Source of the DNA: an uncultured OM182 clade bacterium
Lineage (GTDB): Bacteria; Pseudomonadota; Gammaproteobacteria; Pseudomonadales; Azotimanducaceae
Length of the DNA stretch: 37,229 bases
Direction of reading: 5' to 3'
Assembly: GCA_905182025.1 (NCBI GenBank)
Contig: CAJJAA010000003.1
Location: 1 to 37,229 of the forward strand
Made by a program: the position numbers and the translations under genes. The notes under the pieces were generated by a model. The model made no database searches and was not told where the DNA came from. It worked only from the letters and a program-made list of their open reading frames with translations. Positions 8,365-17,378 of this stretch are shown in pieces; position 1 is the stretch's first letter, and the number at the start of each line of letters is the position of its first letter.

Positions 8365-9763
8365 CTAGACGCTTTCGAAGTATCGTTGAAATTCCCAAAG
8401 TGATGTTTGGTCACTACTGTTTTCAACTGCATCGCTCTCATAAGCGAGCCATTCGAGCTCCCGGGTTTTTGCCCAATACTCGATTTGTTCGGTGCCGAAT
8501 GCGTCATTGAGAATGCTATCTTGTCGCAGGGTGTCGGCGGCAAGTCGAATATTGTTCGGTAAGTTTAATGCCGAATAGGGTAATCCCGGTGAAAGCTTTT
8601 GGTGTTCTTCAGTCAACTCCAGCCGTCCCGCTATGCCAGCAAGACCTCCTGCATATATTGTCGCTAGAGCCAGATACGGATTCGCATCACTGGATGCGAT
8701 TCGCTGTTCGATCCTGCAACCTTTTTTGGACTCTGATATCGTTCTGACCGCTGATTTTTTGTTGTCCTTGTCCCAATTGTTTGAAGTTGGAGTCCGCCGT
8801 CTCGTTTTGATATCGTCGATAAGAATTGATGGTCGGACAGAGATAGGAGATCGCGCCTTTCATTGACGCCATGATACCCGCAGTCCATTGTTTCATGAGT
8901 GATGATTGTTTATCGATACTCGACTCATCATAGAAAAGACTCTCGCCTTTTGCATCGACCAAACTATGGTGGATAGACATACTGCTGCTAAATGCTTGCG
9001 GTGAACCCTCTATGTTCATCTTGGGCATAAAACTTGCTGAAACGCCTAGGTCACGTGCCACTTCATAAATGACCTGTTTCACTCTAACGACCGTATCTGC
9101 CATTCTCACTGGATCTGTTGGCACTAAATGCAGACCAATTTGACCTGTGCCCGCTTCGTCATTCCAAGCTTCCCAAGCGACGCCTTTCCATTCAATGCGT
9201 TTGATGACTTCATCCATAAATGGTTTAGCTAGAAAAGCATTGCGGATGTGGTACAAGCCGCCGGGTTGGGTGGCGGATAGGGGGCTTAGCTGGCAATAGT
9301 TTGTTTTCTTTAATTGATCGAAGGACTCTTTAAACAGAAAAAACTCGAGTTCACATGTCGCAAGACTATAGATGTCCTGTTCTGCTAGCCGTTGCACTAA
9401 AGTCTTCAAAGTTGACCGCGGGCACAATTTTAAGGGTTGCCCGGTGGCATTGGTGAAGTCGCAGATGATGTGGCCTACCTTTGCATCTGTGCCGTCAGAA
9501 ATGAGTGTGCCGAGGTCAGGTCGAAGATAAATGGCACCACGATTCGGTTCACGTTCACTATGCCAAAGTGTCATGTGCGGCCTGCCTGCGATATCCATTG
9601 CGACTGATCTATCGTCGATCGCATGGCCTTTCGGAAGGCTGTGGAAAAACTTTTCACGATGTATATATTTGCCGACGCCGGGCCCGTCGAGGGTTGTAGC
9701 GTGGGTTCTTACCTCATCGACATGATGACGATCGAGATAATCGAGTAATTCATCATCATTCAT
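8365..9763 (-). pseudogene. Glutamine synthetase family protein, broken by one frameshift
   Basis: Starts at ATG 9763. The first 345 or so residues carry GS features: WEAWNDEAGTGQIGLHL, MPKMNIEGSPQAFSSSMSIHHS and GAISYLCPTINSYRR. Near base 8779 the frame breaks: this reading runs on to a TGA at 8690-8687, whereas the shifted frame reads NWDKDNKKSAVRTISES, RIASSDANPYLALATIYAG and LTEEHQKLSPGLPYSALNL, ending at TAG 8365. Removing one base gives about 465 residues, a normal length. The conserved residues on both sides are intact, so the break is recent or a sequence error. Relatives ligate ammonia or amines to glutamate; the PuuA-like gamma-glutamyl-polyamine ligase type is likely but not proven. 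The start overlaps the stop of a small gene upstream, implying translational coupling. Confidence 0.82.
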
Positions 9764-10040
9764 CGATATTGGTCCCTAATAAACCCTTGAGTGACGCGCC
9801 GCTGACGATGCCCGTTCGTTTTAGCGAGGCGTCGGCGGGTCGTACTCCATCAAGTAAAGCTTCTGGAAATATGCGTTCATCTGTGCGTTGTGCGTTAGGT
9901 GACGCAGCCCTACCGAATATTTTCATCTCACTGCAGAGCACACCACGCGTTGCATCGGAAAGCCGCTGCAGAAGATCATTTGCATACACATTCAAGACAG
10001 TTGAAGCATCGTTCGAATGTGTGATTGCGGTAGCGGACAT
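9756..10040 (-). CDS. Small hypothetical protein between ribB-X and glutamine synthetase
   Basis: 94 residues from ATG 10040, which lies 7 bases after the ribB-X stop; an in-frame start at 10070 would overlap that gene. The stop overlaps the start of the glutamine synthetase gene in an ATGAATGATGA arrangement, the strongest sign that it is translated. The protein is soluble, mixed in charge, without signal peptide or membrane segment, and contains a helix-forming YANDLLQRLSDATRG stretch. I do not recognise a family. A coupled accessory protein or a remnant of a longer gene are both possible. An overlapping reading frame on the plus strand has no such context. Confidence 0.5.
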   Translation of the reverse strand: MSATAITHSNDASTVLNVYANDLLQRLSDATRGVLCSEMKIFGRAASPNAQRTDERIFPEALLDGVRPADASLKRTGIVSGASLKGLLGTNIDE

Positions 10041-10047
10041 ATCGGTG

Positions 10048-11160
10048 CTATTCGTTTTCCAAAAACTCAACCACTTCTAGATCAAACCCCGAAATAGCAT
10101 TGAAGCGAGTAGGGGAGCTTAGTAGCCGCATTTTTCTTACCCCAAGGTCTCGCAGAATCTGTGAGCCGGTGCCAATAACACGATAGGCACCCGTTTCTGA
10201 AGCGCTAGCGTTTTCTGGCGGGACGCCTGGATAGTGGGTAATTTCTGCAAGCGATGCCTGCTGATTTTGCTCCTGTCCGACGATAACAACAACACCGCTT
10301 GGTTGATTGGCAATATAGGCGAGCGATTCCTGCATAGACCATGATTTTTTGAAGCCGGGTCTTTCCGTTGCAAAAAGGTCACGTAGCACGTTGACGGTTT
10401 GGACTCTGACGGTGCAAGGTTCACTTTCAGTCAGGTTGCCCTTAACAATAGCGTGATGGACACAATCAGAAATACGATCGGTATAGGTTCGCAATGTGAA
10501 GGCACCATGTTGGGTCTCAATCGGTTTTTCGTCAACCAGATCGATGGTTTGATCGTTGAGTCTTCGGTAGTGAATGAGGTCTGCAATCGTGCCGACCTTG
10601 ATCCCGTGTTTCTCAGCAAATACTTCCAATTCGGGGCGTTTCGCCATGGTACCGTCTTCATTCATGACCTCTACGATGACCGAAGAAGATTCGTATCCGG
10701 ATAGTCGAGCGAGATCGCAACCAGCTTCAGTATGACCCGCGCGTGTTAACACACCGCCATTTTTAGCAATCAGCGGGAAAATATGCCCCGGCATGACGAG
10801 ATCTGAAGGTTTGGCATTCTTAGCGACAGCAGCACGCACTGTCGTGGCCCTATCAGCTGCGGAAATACCCGTGGTAATGCCATCTGCTGCTTCAATAGAC
10901 ACGGTAAAATTAGTTTCATGCAACGAATTATTTCGTTCAACCATTAGCGGTAGGTTGAGTTGCTGAGCCCTTTCTTCGGTCAAGGTTAGACAGATGAGAC
11001 CGCAGGCTTCCCTCGCCATGAACGTGATGTGCTCGGCCGTCACGACGTCGCCGGCGATGATCAGGTCGCCTTCGTTCTCGCGATCTTCGTCATCCATGAT
11101 TAACACCATTTTTCCCTGGCGAAAGTCCTCCAGAATTTCTTCAACGGTATTGATGGTCAT
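10048..11160 (-). CDS. ribB: 3,4-dihydroxy-2-butanone-4-phosphate synthase with degenerate GTP cyclohydrolase II-like domain (RibB-X)
   Basis: 370 residues from ATG 11160, preferred over a start 57 bases upstream that adds unrelated sequence. The N-terminal 200 residues are Rib[13 protein letters not shown] (acidic metal and substrate loop), [31 protein letters not shown] and [11 protein letters not shown]. It converts ribulose 5-phosphate to the four-carbon riboflavin precursor. The rest aligns with RibA (GTP cyclohydrolase II) in outline ([33 protein letters not shown]). The zinc cysteines of RibA (a CLTGD...RCDC pattern) are absent, so cyclohydrolase activity is not expected. This is the known RibBX arrangement of proteobacteria; a separate RibA should exist elsewhere. 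No FMN riboswitch is recognisable upstream. Part of a minus-strand run with the small protein and glutamine synthetase. Confidence 0.88.
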   Translation of the reverse strand: MTINTVEEILEDFRQGKMVLIMDDEDRENEGDLIIAGDVVTAEHITFMAREACGLICLTLTEERAQQLNLPLMVERNNSLHETNFTVSIEAADGITTGISAADRATTVRAAVAKNAKPSDLVMPGHIFPLIAKNGGVLTRAGHTEAGCDLARLSGYESSSVIVEVMNEDGTMAKRPELEVFAEKHGIKVGTIADLIHYRRLNDQTIDLVDEKPIETQHGAFTLRTYTDRISDCVHHAIVKGNLTESEPCTVRVQTVNVLRDLFATERPGFKKSWSMQESLAYIANQPSGVVVIVGQEQNQQASLAEITHYPGVPPENASASETGAYRVIGTGSQILRDLGVRKMRLLSSPTRFNAISGFDLEVVEFLENE

Positions 11161-11363
11161 GTTAAATCCGTATGCAAATATTGAGGGCGCAGTATACAAG
11201 AAAAAGTCGGTGCACAATGAATGATCTTCAAAGTGAATACAGGTTACAATTGGTGCACCTGCATTGGGCGTAGGCGACGGGTCTATATTGCTTGTTCATC
11301 CACTCATTGTGCTCTTTCAGGTGACACGCACACTTTGGTTTGGTTCTGGTTTAACTTGTCCAA

Positions 11364-11379
11364 AGATATATAAATATCT
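11364..11379. promoter_or_regulatory. Palindrome upstream of glcD
   Basis: AGATAT and ATATCT (11364-11369 and 11374-11379) form a perfect inverted repeat with a 4-base spacer, 57 bases before the glcD start in the divergent gap with ribB-X. It could be an operator or simply an A/T-rich promoter. No regulator gene is adjacent. Confidence 0.22.
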
Positions 11380-11436
11380 CTTAGTTAGATTCAATGCGAG
11401 TGCAGCTATCGGCTGCTGAGCGAAAGGTTACGATCA

Positions 11437-12897
11437 TTGATAAATGTTGATTCCCAAAAAGCATTTCTAAAGCAACTTAAGGTCGCCTGTGGCCATGTGA
11501 TTGTTGATCAGTCCCGAATGAAGGTTTATGAAACAGACGGACTGACCGCCAAGAAAGCATTGCCTGCTTACGTTGCGCTACCCGAAACAATTGAAGAGAT
11601 TCAGGCCTGCATGCGGCTTTGTCACGCATTTGACGTCCCGGTTGTCGCTCGAGGGGCCGGTACGGGCTTGTCCGGTGGGGCAATGCCTCATGAACAGGGT
11701 TTGCTGTTGAGTTTGGCAAAGTTTAATCGGATTCTCGAAGTCGACGTTGATAATCGCCTCGCAAGAGTCGAACCGGGTGTCACAAATCTGTCAATTTCCG
11801 ATAGGGTACGCCCGCTAGGGCTTTATTATGCCCCCGATCCGTCCTCCCAGATCGCCTGCACAATTGGTGGCAACGTTGCTGAGAATTCCGGTGGTGTGCA
11901 CTGTTTGAAGTATGGACTTACCGTTCACAATGTTCGCCATTTGACGTTAGTATCGCCGCAAGGTGAATTATATGAACTAGGCAGTCATGGCTACGATTCG
12001 GCGGGATTTGATTTACTAGCGTTGCTGCATGGCTCTGAAGGGATGCTGGGTATTGTCGTCGAGGTTACTGTTGCATTGTTATCTGTACCGGAAGAGGTAT
12101 CGGTCGTGCTGGCAGGATTCGATAGTACGCAGGAGGCGAGTGAGGCGGTTGGCGCCATAATATCCGGTGGCTTGCTGCCAGCGGGTCTTGAGATGATGGA
12201 TCGGCTAGCGATACAGGCTGCAGAGGACTTCGTTAATGCTGGGTATCCGAGGGATGCCGCAGCGTTACTGCTGTGTGAACTCGATGGCTCTGCCGAAGAA
12301 GTTAATCAACAGTTGCATCAGTTGAGACAAATCTTAACTGATGGCGGCGCCACAAATATCAAAGTAGCGGCGACGCAAGAGGAGCGACACAAACTCTGGC
12401 TGGGTCGAAAGGCAGCATTTCCCGCTGTCGGTCGGTTAGCGCCAGATTACTATTGCATGGACGGTACGGTGCCAAGAAAGGCGCTGACAGCTGTGCTGGA
12501 AAGAATTTCAGAACTCTCCAGACAATTTGATCTCCGTGTGGCGAATGTTTTCCATGCGGGTGATGGAAACCTGCACCCGCTAATTCTATTTGATGCAAAT
12601 CAGCCAGGTGAACTGGATAAAGCAGAAGCTTTCGGTGCGCAAATACTTGAGTTGTGTATCGAAAAGGGCGGGACAATAACGGGCGAACATGGCGTAGGTA
12701 TCGAGAAGATCGATCAGATGTGTGTTCAGTTTACATCACAAGAATTGAGTCTTTTTCATGGTATTAAAGCTGCGTTCGATGCTACTGGGATTTTGAATCC
12801 TGGAAAAGCGGTGCCAACCTTGAGTCGTTGTGCTGAATTCGGTGCGATGCATGTACATCGAGGCAATGAGAAATTTCCGGAATTGGAGCGTTTCTGA
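11437..12897 (+). CDS. glcD: Glycolate oxidase FAD-binding subunit
   Basis: 486 residues from TTG 11437, which has GAAAGG about 9 bases upstream. The N-terminal half is a PCMH FAD-binding domain: ARGAGTGLSGGAMP, CTIGGNVAENSGGVHCLKYG and LLHGSEGMLGIV. The C-terminal FAD-oxidase domain has HAGDGNLHPL near residue 372 and GEHGVGIEK near 416. With GlcE and GlcF it forms the membrane-associated glycolate oxidase, which oxidises glycolate (and often D-lactate) to glyoxylate and passes electrons to the quinone pool. The start of glcE overlaps the stop, so the three genes are co-translated. Glycolate is a common algal exudate, consistent with a marine heterotroph (inference). GlcD in this position with E and F is distinctive, unlike stand-alone lactate dehydrogenase Dld. 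Confidence 0.93.
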   Translation: MINVDSQKAFLKQLKVACGHVIVDQSRMKVYETDGLTAKKALPAYVALPETIEEIQACMRLCHAFDVPVVARGAGTGLSGGAMPHEQGLLLSLAKFNRILEVDVDNRLARVEPGVTNLSISDRVRPLGLYYAPDPSSQIACTIGGNVAENSGGVHCLKYGLTVHNVRHLTLVSPQGELYELGSHGYDSAGFDLLALLHGSEGMLGIVVEVTVALLSVPEEVSVVLAGFDSTQEASEAVGAIISGGLLPAGLEMMDRLAIQAAEDFVNAGYPRDAAALLLCELDGSAEEVNQQLHQLRQILTDGGATNIKVAATQEERHKLWLGRKAAFPAVGRLAPDYYCMDGTVPRKALTAVLERISELSRQFDLRVANVFHAGDGNLHPLILFDANQPGELDKAEAFGAQILELCIEKGGTITGEHGVGIEKIDQMCVQFTSQELSLFHGIKAAFDATGILNPGKAVPTLSRCAEFGAMHVHRGNEKFPELERF

Positions 12898-13961
12898 TGG
12901 AAATAAAGGACGCAGCTCAATTCTTGGAATCCTGTACGTCGCATTCGCAGCCGGTCATTTTACAGGGGTCAGATACCAAAGCTTTCCTTGGCCGCAAAGT
13001 CGACCCTAATAACTCGCCAGCTGAAATCCTCAGCATTAACGAACACAGTGGCATCATTCACTATGAACCGACGGAATTGGTTATTCAGGTTCGCAGTGGC
13101 AGCAAGCTTGCTGACGTTACGGCCGTTCTCGAAGAAAATGGTCAAATGTTTGCATTTGAACCTGCAAATTTTAATGGCCAGTCAACCATTGGTGGAATGG
13201 TGGCGGCGGGTCTTTCTGGTTCACGGCGTCCCTACGCGGGTTCAGTGAGGGATTTTGTTCTGGGCGCGGAAATGTTGTCTGCGACGGGCGAACTTATTAA
13301 CTTTGGCGGACAGGTCATGAAGAATGTTGCCGGTTATGACGTATCAAGACTGTTAGTAGGGTCACTTGGCTGTCTTGGCTTGATCACGAATGTAAGTTTT
13401 AAGGTGCTGCCCAAACCTGAACAGGAAATGACGCTGCGTCTTGAAATGTCGAGAGCCGATGCGTTGCTTAAAATGCGCGAGTTAGTCAATTCCCCTTTAG
13501 TATCGGCAACCGCACATTTTGACGGTCAGCTGATGATTAGACTGTCGGGTAAGGTGAAATCTGTTAATGATTTTTCCAAGCGTTTAGGTGGCGAGCTTAT
13601 TGCGACTGAATCATCTTGTTGGGATGCGATAGATGGTCAGAGTATTTTCCCGAGCGAGCAGAAATTATGGAAGGTCAGTACAGCGCCAATGAGCCCCTTG
13701 TTTCTGGATGAGGCCTATCTCATTGATTGGGGTGGCGCACAACGTTGGTTGCTCGAATCCGAACGAGACATCTGGGCAGAGGTTGATAAGTATAGTAGCG
13801 CCACATTGATGCGAGACAGCGCGGGTGGTGAGTATGTGCATGACGGTGAAGAGGTATTCCAACCTTTGTCAACGTTACAGAAAAATTTACATATTTCGCT
13901 CAAGACAAAATTCGACCCTGCTGGCATTTTAAATGCAGGCCGAATGTACTCGTGGTTGTAG
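12897..13961 (+). CDS. glcE: Glycolate oxidase subunit GlcE (FAD-binding)
   Basis: 354 residues; ATG 12897 overlaps the last base of the glcD stop (TGATG). A second, shorter PCMH-type FAD domain is visible: LVIQVRSGSKLADV, EPANFNGQSTIGGMVAAGL and GGQVMKNVAGYDVSRL. The last motif is typical of GlcE. The protein ends FDPAGILNAGRM. It lacks the large C-terminal lobe of GlcD, as expected for this subunit, and is required for glycolate oxidase activity in studied bacteria. The stop is 1 base before the glcF start. Confidence 0.92.
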   Translation: MEIKDAAQFLESCTSHSQPVILQGSDTKAFLGRKVDPNNSPAEILSINEHSGIIHYEPTELVIQVRSGSKLADVTAVLEENGQMFAFEPANFNGQSTIGGMVAAGLSGSRRPYAGSVRDFVLGAEMLSATGELINFGGQVMKNVAGYDVSRLLVGSLGCLGLITNVSFKVLPKPEQEMTLRLEMSRADALLKMRELVNSPLVSATAHFDGQLMIRLSGKVKSVNDFSKRLGGELIATESSCWDAIDGQSIFPSEQKLWKVSTAPMSPLFLDEAYLIDWGGAQRWLLESERDIWAEVDKYSSATLMRDSAGGEYVHDGEEVFQPLSTLQKNLHISLKTKFDPAGILNAGRMYSWL

Positions 13962-13962
13962 T

Positions 13963-15243
13963 ATGCAGACAATAATCCATAGTGATATTCAGCGGCTACC
14001 CCATATTGATGAAGCTGAAAAAATATTGAGAAGCTGTGTCCACTGCGGTTTTTGTAATGCCGTTTGTCCTACCTATCAGCTGTTGGGTGACGAATTAGAT
14101 GGGCCCCGCGGTCGTATCTATTTGATCAAGGATCTGCTTGAGACTAACGATATTGATGGGGAATCGGTAGAGCATCTCGATCGATGTTTGACCTGTCGCT
14201 CCTGCGAGACCACATGTCCGTCAGGGGTTCAATATGGCCGTCTATTGGATATTGGTCGTGAAGTCATTGCGAACCAGCATTCAACGAGACGAAAGCCTAA
14301 TCCCTTGCCGCACCTTGTGCGCTGGATTGTGCCTCGATCCTGGATCTTCGAGCCACTATTGAGGATCGGAAACATGGTCAGAGGTATTCTGCCCCAAGCG
14401 CTTCGGGTAAAGATCCCGAAGATAACGCCTTTAATTAAGTCCAATAAAGACGTCGCGATGCTTGAAGGCGAGATGACTGACGGCGGGCTTGTATTGAACA
14501 AAATTCAGAGAAAGGTGCTGGTGTTATCTGGATGTGTTCAGAAATCAGCAACGCCGAATGTGAACCGTTCGCTTGAGTCATTACTCGCAACTCATCAGGT
14601 TGCTGTCGAATATTTGTCGAATGAAGGTTGTTGCGGTGCACTTGACTTACATTTGTCAGCACATGCCCAGGCAAAGCAACGAATGCGGGAACTGATCGAC
14701 AAGATGCATGACTCGCTCGATGATTATGAGGCGATAATTTCAACCGCCAGTGGTTGTGGTGTCACCATTAAAGAGTATCCAGTCATTCTCGCGGATGATG
14801 AGGTATATCTTAACAAAGCTGAGGAAGTCTGTGCGAAGGTTGTTGATGCGGTTGAGTATGTGGCTCAATTCGACTTTGCTTTACCGGCAACAAACGTAAC
14901 CCGCGTTGCTGTTCATACACCGTGTTCTTTGCAGCATGGTCAAAAATTACCCGTCGCACTTGAGGATATTCTAAAAAAGGTTGGTGTGGAGCTGGTTGAA
15001 ACCGGTGAAAAACACCTTTGTTGTGGTTCCGCCGGTAGCTATTCATTGCTCCAGCCTGCAATAGCCAACGCACTGACATCGCGAAAACTGGACAACCTTC
15101 AGCGCGATGATCCAGACGTCATCGTGACGGCAAATGTTGGCTGTCAAATGCAACTTGCTGCAAGCGCCGACATACCTGTGATGCACTGGCTTGAGTTTCT
15201 TGCTCAAGCAACAACACAACAACACAACAACAGATCGGCTTAA
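13963..15243 (+). CDS. glcF: Glycolate oxidase iron-sulfur subunit
   Basis: 426 residues from ATG 13963, directly after glcE; an in-frame start at 13933 would overlap glcE by 29 bases. Two ferredoxin-type [4Fe-4S] motifs are near residues 25-36 (CVHCGFCNAVCP) and 75-86 (CLTCRSCETTCP). Two CCG-domain cysteine-rich motifs follow: LSGCVQKS with NEGCCGALDLH, and HTPCSLQHG with HLCCGSAGSYSL. The subunit passes electrons from the flavin subunits GlcD and GlcE to the quinone. Last gene of the operon; it converges with the carbamoyltransferase-like gene 29 bases later. No glcB or glcC is adjacent. Confidence 0.93.
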   Translation: MQTIIHSDIQRLPHIDEAEKILRSCVHCGFCNAVCPTYQLLGDELDGPRGRIYLIKDLLETNDIDGESVEHLDRCLTCRSCETTCPSGVQYGRLLDIGREVIANQHSTRRKPNPLPHLVRWIVPRSWIFEPLLRIGNMVRGILPQALRVKIPKITPLIKSNKDVAMLEGEMTDGGLVLNKIQRKVLVLSGCVQKSATPNVNRSLESLLATHQVAVEYLSNEGCCGALDLHLSAHAQAKQRMRELIDKMHDSLDDYEAIISTASGCGVTIKEYPVILADDEVYLNKAEEVCAKVVDAVEYVAQFDFALPATNVTRVAVHTPCSLQHGQKLPVALEDILKKVGVELVETGEKHLCCGSAGSYSLLQPAIANALTSRKLDNLQRDDPDVIVTANVGCQMQLAASADIPVMHWLEFLAQATTQQHNNRSA

Positions 15244-15272
15244 AGACGCTTGACGTGAGCTAAGACGCTGCC

Positions 15273-16196
15273 TTAGTTGTTGTAAAGCCAGTACAACAGC
15301 CCTTTCTGAGCATGCAGTCTGTTCTCTGCCTGCTCGTACATAATTGCGCGTGGATCCTTTGTAAGCTCGGCAGAAATTTCGAAGCCGTCATGGATCGGCA
15401 TATCATGCATAACCTTGCAATTGACACCTGCTAGCAATGTATCGTTGAGTTGATAGGGCATCATCTTTTTCAGTTTAGCCTCATTCTCGACCTTATGATT
15501 TGGATTATTGAAGTACTGCATATCGATCCAGGTATCGGTATAGACAAAGTCAGCGCCCTGAACTGCCTCAAGGGGATCTGTTAAATGTTTGATGTTAGCG
15601 CTCGTTGAAATGACATTCTGAACGTCACTATCAATACTCTCGCCGTTGTCGTCATTAGCAGGTGTTGCAAGGGTGAGCTGCATGCCTAGCTTATCGGCCA
15701 GTGTCACCAGTGAGTTAGAGACATTGTTTTGTACCCCGACATAAACGATGCTTGCGTCTCGAATGTCGCCTTCATAATGCTCCTGCATCGTGAGTACATC
15801 CGTGAGCGCCTGACAAGGGTGAAATTTTTCACAACAGCCGTTAATGACCGGGACTTGGCTAGCACCGATAATCTTCAGCAGATCCTCGTGGTGCATCAAG
15901 CGGGCCATGATGAAACCCACATTTCGTGATAGATATTGGGTCTCGTGTTCAATGCCCGACAATAGGAAGTTAGAGGTCATCCAGTCGATAAAAATCGCGT
16001 GACCGCCGAGTTCAGTCATTGCAACTTCAAATGAAACTCGAGTACGCGTGCTGGTTTTCTGAAACAGCATCGCCAAACTTTCACGGTGCAACGCGTTATG
16101 AAAATCTTTCGGGTTCGCTTTGATCTCGGCGGATATCTGCAGGATGTCTGATAATTCCTGCGGAGAGAAATCTTTCAGATTAGGTACGTGTCTCAT
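15273..16196 (-). CDS. Ornithine carbamoyltransferase-like enzyme with altered substrate-site motifs
   Basis: 307 residues from ATG 16196; a longer reading from 16307 adds sequence unlike the family. The carbamoyl-phosphate site is normal: FQKTSTRTRVSFE (STRTR at 49-53) and HPCQALTD (126-133). The amino-acid side differs from classical OTCase. The HCLP loop, whose cysteine contacts ornithine, is replaced by HDMP (264-267, C to D). The D-x-x-x-S-M-G loop reads DTWIDM (221-226, S to D, no G). The N-N-x-x-N-S-L motif is kept as NNVSNSL. The protein therefore is a carbamoyltransferase by fold, and ornithine as substrate is doubtful. No other arginine genes are nearby. It is transcribed divergently from the aldo/keto reductase. 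Confidence 0.82.
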   Translation of the reverse strand: MRHVPNLKDFSPQELSDILQISAEIKANPKDFHNALHRESLAMLFQKTSTRTRVSFEVAMTELGGHAIFIDWMTSNFLLSGIEHETQYLSRNVGFIMARLMHHEDLLKIIGASQVPVINGCCEKFHPCQALTDVLTMQEHYEGDIRDASIVYVGVQNNVSNSLVTLADKLGMQLTLATPANDDNGESIDSDVQNVISTSANIKHLTDPLEAVQGADFVYTDTWIDMQYFNNPNHKVENEAKLKKMMPYQLNDTLLAGVNCKVMHDMPIHDGFEISAELTKDPRAIMYEQAENRLHAQKGLLYWLYNN

Positions 16197-16433
16197 GTCT
16201 TCGTCCAAAAAAAAAAGTCCGACACTTTGATGGCAAGCGCGGGCTTTCGTTTGAATCAACTGTTTCGATTTTAGCTGAATTTGTATTGAGCTAACACCGT
16301 AAGACACCGAAAATTAACCCATTCGATTTGTATTGTACAGACTAAATCAATGTATCGAGTGGAGATGAAATAGAGCTTACATTCAGCCTATCTTCTGGCA
16401 GTATGAAGAAAAATAGCGAGAACGGTCGTTTTA

Positions 16434-17375
16434 ATGGAATATCGATCACTAGGTAGCTCAGGTCTCAAGGTTTCATTAGTCGGTATCGGCTGCAATAACT
16501 TCGGCAGACGATGCGATCAGCAACAAACTGCAAAGATTGTTCACTGTGCACTCGATCAAGGCATCAATTTTTTCGATACTGCAGATATGTATGCTGGAGG
16601 GTTGTCGGAACAATACTTGGGTCAAGCGATACGTGATAGACCGCGGCAAGATGTCATTATTGCGTCTAAATTCGGTAATTCAATGGGCAAGGGCGGATTG
16701 AAGCGTGGCGCGTCACGACGCTATATCATGAATGCCGTCGACGATAGCTTGCGTCGTCTGGGCACTGATTATATCGATCTTTATCAGCAGCATATTCCTG
16801 ACACAGAAACCTCGATAGAAGAAACATTGCGTGCATTGGATGACCTCGTTAGCATTGGCAAGGTGCGCTATATAGGCCATTCGAATTTTTCCGGCTGGCA
16901 GGTCAGTGACGCGCACTGGACAGCGAAGTACAACGGACTGAATCAATTTGTCACGGCACAAAATCTATACAACCTACTTGATCGTCGCATTGAGCAAGAG
17001 GTCATACCTGCGTGCGAGAAGTATGGTGTGGGTATGCTGCCGTTCTTTCCACTGGCGAGCGGCATGCTAACAGGTAAATATAAGCGAGGTACTGCGCCAG
17101 GTGAAGGCACGCGACTGGCTGCTATGGGAGATCGTGCGGCGGCTGCAATGAGCGATGCCATTTTTGACAAGGTTGAAGCGTTGACGCAATTCGCTGAACA
17201 ATCAGGGTACAGCTTGTTGCAACTTGCAATGAGTTGGTTGGCATCTAAAGCCGTGATTAGTAGTGTCATCGCCGGCGCTACATCCGAACAACAAGTGATT
17301 GCAAATGCGCAGGGGGTTGCCTGGAAACTCAGTGACGACGATATGAATCATATTGATGAATTGACGAGAAGATGA
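16434..17375 (+). CDS. Aldo/keto reductase
   Basis: 313 residues from ATG 16434. The NADPH-dependent AKR barrel is clear: the catalytic tetrad is D48 (FFDTA), Y53 (DMYAGG), K79 (IIASKFG) and H120 (DLYQQHIPD). The cofactor-binding tail is SVIAGATSEQQV with the following helix. It reduces aldehydes or ketones; the family does not reveal the substrate, though voltage-gated-channel beta-like AKRs share this layout. An SRAP gene starts 3 bases after the stop, so the two are one operon and probably co-translated. Two copies of ATTTGTATTG lie in the upstream gap (16279-16288 and 16326-16335). They may be promoter or operator elements, but the evidence is thin. Confidence 0.88.
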   Translation: MEYRSLGSSGLKVSLVGIGCNNFGRRCDQQQTAKIVHCALDQGINFFDTADMYAGGLSEQYLGQAIRDRPRQDVIIASKFGNSMGKGGLKRGASRRYIMNAVDDSLRRLGTDYIDLYQQHIPDTETSIEETLRALDDLVSIGKVRYIGHSNFSGWQVSDAHWTAKYNGLNQFVTAQNLYNLLDRRIEQEVIPACEKYGVGMLPFFPLASGMLTGKYKRGTAPGEGTRLAAMGDRAAAAMSDAIFDKVEALTQFAEQSGYSLLQLAMSWLASKAVISSVIAGATSEQQVIANAQGVAWKLSDDDMNHIDELTRR

Positions 17376-17378
17376 GCC

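Noticed and set aside
9769..10080. Plus-strand reading frame opposite the small gene
   Set aside because: It overlaps the ribB-X end, has no ribosome site, and lacks the start/stop coupling seen on the minus strand.
11161..11436. Possible FMN riboswitch upstream of ribB-X
   Set aside because: No conserved RFN core helices are recognisable on the minus strand in this gap.
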